Assembly: GCA_023441625.1 (NCBI GenBank)
Contig: JAEZOA010000026.1
Coordinates: 1-8,030, forward strand
Reading direction: 5' to 3'
From: Bacillota bacterium
GTDB lineage: Bacteria; Bacillota; Clostridia; Acetivibrionales; DSM-1351
Length of the DNA stretch: 8,030 nucleotides
Shown here: positions 5,648 through 8,030 of the stretch, in pieces
Position numbering within the stretch: the first letter of the stretch is position 1
How the letters are laid out: the number at the start of each line of letters is the position of its first letter
The notes under the pieces: model-generated
The model's database searches: none
Told to the model about the DNA's origin: nothing
What the model saw: only the letters and a program-made list of their open reading frames with translations
Program-made: the position numbers and the translations under genes

Positions 5648-7189
5648 TTACCTTTTGCATTCTGTTTGTGCAGCCTTTGACCAAGGCATTAGGTTTTCCA
5701 GATTTTCCGGATGATTCTGCCAGTCTGTATCAGGCATGTATAATAGTAAATATTCAAGATAAGTATATACATCTAGGCCATTCGCTTTTGCTGTCTCGAC
5801 TATACTATATACCGCAGCACTTGCTGATGCTCCTTTTGGTGTATCTGAAAAGAGCCAGTTCTTTCTGCCAACTGTAAACGGCCGTATACTGTTCTCTGCT
5901 GCATTGTTTGAAATTGAGCATCTTCCGTCCAAAAGATAATTCTCCATATATTGCTTTTGATTCTTGGCATAGGTAACTGCTTTGCCAAGAGCTGAACCTT
6001 TAAGTACTGTCAAGTTTTCAAGCCAGCACCAGAAAGCCTCCAAAACTGGTTTCTCCAGTTCGTGACGCTTGTCGTACCTTTTTTCAGGTGTAAGATCAGC
6101 TAGTTCTTCCTCAATTTTAAAAAGGCGGTTGCAGTAATCTCTCCCGGTTTCTGCATTGGTAAATGGGGCCGCATCTGTCTTTCGTTCCGGGATTGCTTCT
6201 AGGAACTTACGCCTCAAGTGTGCCCAGCACCCGCATCTAATGATTCCATCCAGCTTGTTGTATCCTGCGAATCCATCGGAATGAACGTAGCCTTTGAAAT
6301 CTTTAAGGAAAGTGACTGCATGGTCTCCATTTCTGGATGGCTGGTAATCGTAGAGGATAATCGGCGCCTTGTCATCATTACCAGTTCGGTAGAGCCACAT
6401 GTAAGACTTGGTCTGTGGTTTCTTCCCCTTCTCCTTAAGCACTTGTACAGGTGTCTCATCGCAATGGACAATGTCCCGCTTGAGTAGCTCCTTACGAAGA
6501 TAATCTATGACAGCGGTGAAATAATCCTCTGAACAACGAATAACCCAATTCGCCATGGTAGCACGGGTAAGTGCCATCCCAAGGCGTTCCCAATCCTTTT
6601 CCTGGCGGTAAAGCGGAACACTGTTCACATACTTTTGGTACATCACATTTGCAACTGAGCTTGGGGATGCCAGAGAATGATTCATTAAGGATGACGGTGT
6701 CAGCGCCTTTTGGATGTAGGGATTATCTGTATGTTTGCATTTAGGACATTCATAAGCCATCCGTACATAACGTACAATCTGAAGTTTAGCGGGAATATAT
6801 TCAAGTTCCTCACGGACAGTTTCCTTACCAATGGGTTTTAAGGCCGTATCACACCGAAGACAATACTGATCTTCAGGTGCTGATTCACAAAGTATCTCGC
6901 GAACAGGGAGATCTTTAATAATTTCTTCACGCTTAGTACGCGTATCCTTGCGGCTATAACCTTTTACGTCTTGGCTGACAGGCTCAGGTACAGAATGATC
7001 TGCTTCTAGTTCTGCTTCGTTAAAGATTGAAAGCTGTTCAGCGATATCTTTTCGATGAGTCTTTTCGCTGGAGGAACCAAACTTTTCTTTTCTCAGGAGA
7101 AGTACTATTTCGGTAAGATTGCTCACTTGATCCTGTAAGTTATTTATTGTATTTTCAAGGTGCTTTATATAAGCATCTTTGGAATCCAT
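5648..7189 (-). CDS. tnpC: IS66 family transposase TnpC (DDE)
   Basis: The 513-residue transposase is the usual full length for the family. An N-terminal leucine-zipper-like coiled coil (about residues 8-35, with LENTINNLQDQVSNL) is followed by FGSSSEK. The IS66 zinc-binding domain has Cys110/Cys113 and Cys148/Cys151. The DDE catalytic core shows Asp244 in HCDETPVQV, Asp305 in HSDGFAGY and Glu432 in NNAAENSIRPF. CWAHLRRKF lies between the second and third catalytic residues, and the IS66 C-terminal segment starts near VYSIVETAKANG. The start is supported by AAGGAA about seven bases upstream on the minus strand. No catalytic residue is missing. It is 91 bases downstream of tnpB and may have its own promoter at 7222-7230. 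Confidence 0.97.
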   Translation of the reverse strand: MDSKDAYIKHLENTINNLQDQVSNLTEIVLLLRKEKFGSSSEKTHRKDIAEQLSIFNEAELEADHSVPEPVSQDVKGYSRKDTRTKREEIIKDLPVREILCESAPEDQYCLRCDTALKPIGKETVREELEYIPAKLQIVRYVRMAYECPKCKHTDNPYIQKALTPSSLMNHSLASPSSVANVMYQKYVNSVPLYRQEKDWERLGMALTRATMANWVIRCSEDYFTAVIDYLRKELLKRDIVHCDETPVQVLKEKGKKPQTKSYMWLYRTGNDDKAPIILYDYQPSRNGDHAVTFLKDFKGYVHSDGFAGYNKLDGIIRCGCWAHLRRKFLEAIPERKTDAAPFTNAETGRDYCNRLFKIEEELADLTPEKRYDKRHELEKPVLEAFWCWLENLTVLKGSALGKAVTYAKNQKQYMENYLLDGRCSISNNAAENSIRPFTVGRKNWLFSDTPKGASASAAVYSIVETAKANGLDVYTYLEYLLLYMPDTDWQNHPENLENLMPWSKAAQTECKR

Positions 7190-7199
7190 AGTATATTTC

Positions 7200-7218
7200 C
7201 TTATCTGTTTTTGATAAG
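7200..7218 (-). promoter_or_regulatory. Small hairpin overlapping the tnpC ribosome binding site
   Basis: CTTATC and GATAAG form a 6-bp stem around a 7-base loop. On the minus strand the second arm supplies the AAG of the AAGGAA ribosome binding site of tnpC. The hairpin is AT-rich and weak, but it could modestly lower translation of the transposase. Confidence 0.3.
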
Positions 7219-7221
7219 ATA

Positions 7222-7230
7222 ATTATACCA
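7222..7230 (-). promoter_or_regulatory. Candidate extended -10 promoter for tnpC
   Basis: On the minus strand this reads TGGTATAAT, a perfect extended -10 (TGnTATAAT), 32 bases before the tnpC ATG. A good -35 is not seen at the expected spacing, which extended -10 promoters tolerate. It may let tnpC be transcribed independently of tnpA-tnpB. Confidence 0.4.
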
Positions 7231-7280
7231 TAATACATGCTAGAAATCCAGTAAATAAGCCAGTTACAGGATATTTTTTA

Positions 7281-7637
7281 TCAGCAGAACGAACCGGGAA
7301 TGGCAGGTTTTATTGCCTTGGGTTGTTCTATTTCCAGACCTTCCATCAACCACTTAAATTCCTGCCAAGTAAGTTGTCTAACCTCACTTACACGGCGGGG
7401 CCATTTGAAGTTACCATTTTCCAGTCTTTTGTATAGGAGAACGAATCCGTCTCCTTCCCAGAAGAGTACCTTTAGCCTATCACGACGTCTACCACAGAAA
7501 AGATATAGGCTCTTTGAAAATGGGTCTAGCCGAAACTGTTCCTGAACCATAGCCGCCAGGCCGTCGATGGATTTACGCATATCTGTATAACCACAAGCTA
7601 TGTAGATGTCCTTAGCTACTGTAATATCACCTAGCAT
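7281..7637 (-). CDS. tnpB: IS66 family accessory protein TnpB
   Basis: The 118-residue protein matches the length and motifs of IS66 TnpB (IS66 Orf2): YIACGYTDMRKSIDGLA near the start, then LYLFCGRRRDRLKVLFWEGD and GFVLLYKRLENGNFKWP. It is required with TnpA and TnpC for transposition in studied IS66 elements, though its biochemical role is unclear. Its ATG lies inside the end of tnpA (7-base overlap, ATGCTAG). No strong ribosome binding site precedes it, so translation is probably coupled to tnpA. It is unrelated to the RNA-guided nuclease also named TnpB. Confidence 0.95.
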   Translation of the reverse strand: MLGDITVAKDIYIACGYTDMRKSIDGLAAMVQEQFRLDPFSKSLYLFCGRRRDRLKVLFWEGDGFVLLYKRLENGNFKWPRRVSEVRQLTWQEFKWLMEGLEIEQPKAIKPAIPGSFC

Positions 7638-7990
7638 ATGTTTTTCAAAGCCAGGAGTACTGTTTCTATTGTATTCTGACTGATACCTTCCGGAATTTCA
7701 AGCTTGGCAAAAGGAAGATGAATGATGACAGATGCCAATGTGTCAGGTTGACGAGTCTCTACTTCAACTTTAGCAAAAGCAAGAGAAGGATTATGTTTTG
7801 GAATAGTGGGCAGCATGGACTCGCAAGCCTTTTTGCGTATCTTACGGAGCCAGTAATAGTAGGCTTGACGACTAACATGATTTTTTTCACACCAGTCCTC
7901 TACATTAAGACCGCTATTTTGACAGTCTACTATTAATTTTTCCCATTGTTCCTGACGGAATTTAGTTTTCATATACGTAACTTCATCCAT
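7631..7990 (-). CDS. tnpA: IS66 family DNA-binding protein TnpA
   Basis: At 119 residues this is the first gene of the IS66 operon. The N-terminal half carries a helix-turn-helix of the transposase type (SGLNVEDWCEKNHVSRQAYY, then YWLRKIRK at about residues 47-54). The C-terminal half (about residues 70-119) has hydrophobic strands such as VIIHLPFAKLEIP. It probably recognises the IS ends. The chosen ATG at 7990 has AGGAG at 8005-8001, ten bases upstream; an internal ATG at 7972 has no better site. It overlaps tnpB by seven bases. Confidence 0.93.
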   Translation of the reverse strand: MDEVTYMKTKFRQEQWEKLIVDCQNSGLNVEDWCEKNHVSRQAYYYWLRKIRKKACESMLPTIPKHNPSLAFAKVEVETRQPDTLASVIIHLPFAKLEIPEGISQNTIETVLLALKNIC

Positions 7991-8000
7991 GTTTGTACAA

Positions 8001-8005
8001 CTCCT
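8001..8005 (-). promoter_or_regulatory. Ribosome binding site of tnpA
   Basis: The minus strand reads AGGAG, ten bases before the ATG at 7990. No promoter can be identified in the 25 bases remaining before the window edge. Confidence 0.55.
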
Positions 8006-8030
8006 AACTAAAGTTTTCCAAGTTGAAAAA

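Larger units (their letters stand above)
5581..8030 (-). mobile_element. IS66-family insertion sequence (far end beyond window)
   Basis: The element carries the standard IS66 trio tnpA-tnpB-tnpC, all on the minus strand and all full length, with a terminator after tnpC. The near boundary is GTAAGCG at 5581, matching the 5'-GTAA start known for IS66 termini. It lies in the middle of a zinc-finger gene whose paralogue continues past that point. The end upstream of tnpA is not reached by 8030. Base composition is visibly more GC-rich than the recombinase operon, consistent with later arrival from another background. With all three genes open, the copy may still be active. Confidence 0.9.

Noticed and set aside
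5668..5988. Short frames on both strands within the 3' part of tnpC
   Set aside because: They lie wholly inside the well-supported transposase and match no known pattern.
6214..6487. Overlapping frames on both strands in the middle of tnpC
   Set aside because: They are shadows of the DDE core coding region with no ribosome binding site.
7281..7637. TnpB as an RNA-guided nuclease (IS200/IS605 type)
   Set aside because: The 118-residue protein has IS66 Orf2 motifs and no RuvC domain; only the name is shared.
7300..7936. Plus-strand frames opposite tnpB and tnpA
   Set aside because: They are antisense to highly recognisable IS66 genes and have no features of their own.

Overview
The window looks like an accessory region of a low-GC Firmicute, probably a clostridium. 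This is inferred from the very AT-rich coding sequence at 477-5580, AT-ending codons (TTA, ATA, AGA, AAA), strong AGGAGG-type ribosome binding sites and tightly packed, overlapping genes. No core or taxonomic marker gene is present, so the assignment is only general.

Layout. (1) Positions 1-476: the first three codons of a gene leaving the window on the minus strand, with a clear promoter and ribosome binding site. An AT-rich intergenic region follows, with short repeats and a candidate forward promoter at 337-364. (2) Positions 477-5580: a compact plus-strand operon of five genes. They are a complete tyrosine recombinase (380 aa), a 204-aa degenerate catalytic-domain-only recombinase, a 118-aa Cro/C1-type HTH protein, a 632-aa protein with seven four-cysteine zinc-binding units fused to a catalytically degenerate tyrosine-recombinase fold, and the front part of a second, collinear zinc-finger protein. 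(3) Positions 5581-8030: an inverted IS66-family insertion sequence (tnpA, tnpB, tnpC on the minus strand). It has a terminator at its 3' end; its other end lies beyond the window.

How the genes may work together. Only the first recombinase keeps the full R-K-H-R-H-Y catalytic set. The other recombinase-like proteins have lost several or nearly all catalytic residues except the tyrosine, so they are more likely partner or DNA-binding subunits of a multi-protein recombinase, as in other multi-recombinase elements (Tn554 TnpA/B/C; recombinase-in-trio elements). From memory, a triad of integrase, small HTH protein and zinc-finger integrase is also common in Actinobacteria. The extra features here are the mini-recombinase and the second zinc-finger gene.

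Main finding. The last gene reads as an intact 372-aa frame, but its final 10 codons come from the IS66 end (GTAAGCG at 5581). Aligned with its 632-aa neighbour, the break falls exactly where the core-binding domain should begin. The gene therefore appears to be a second zinc-finger tyrosine recombinase cut by IS66, with its 3' half expected just past the far IS end.
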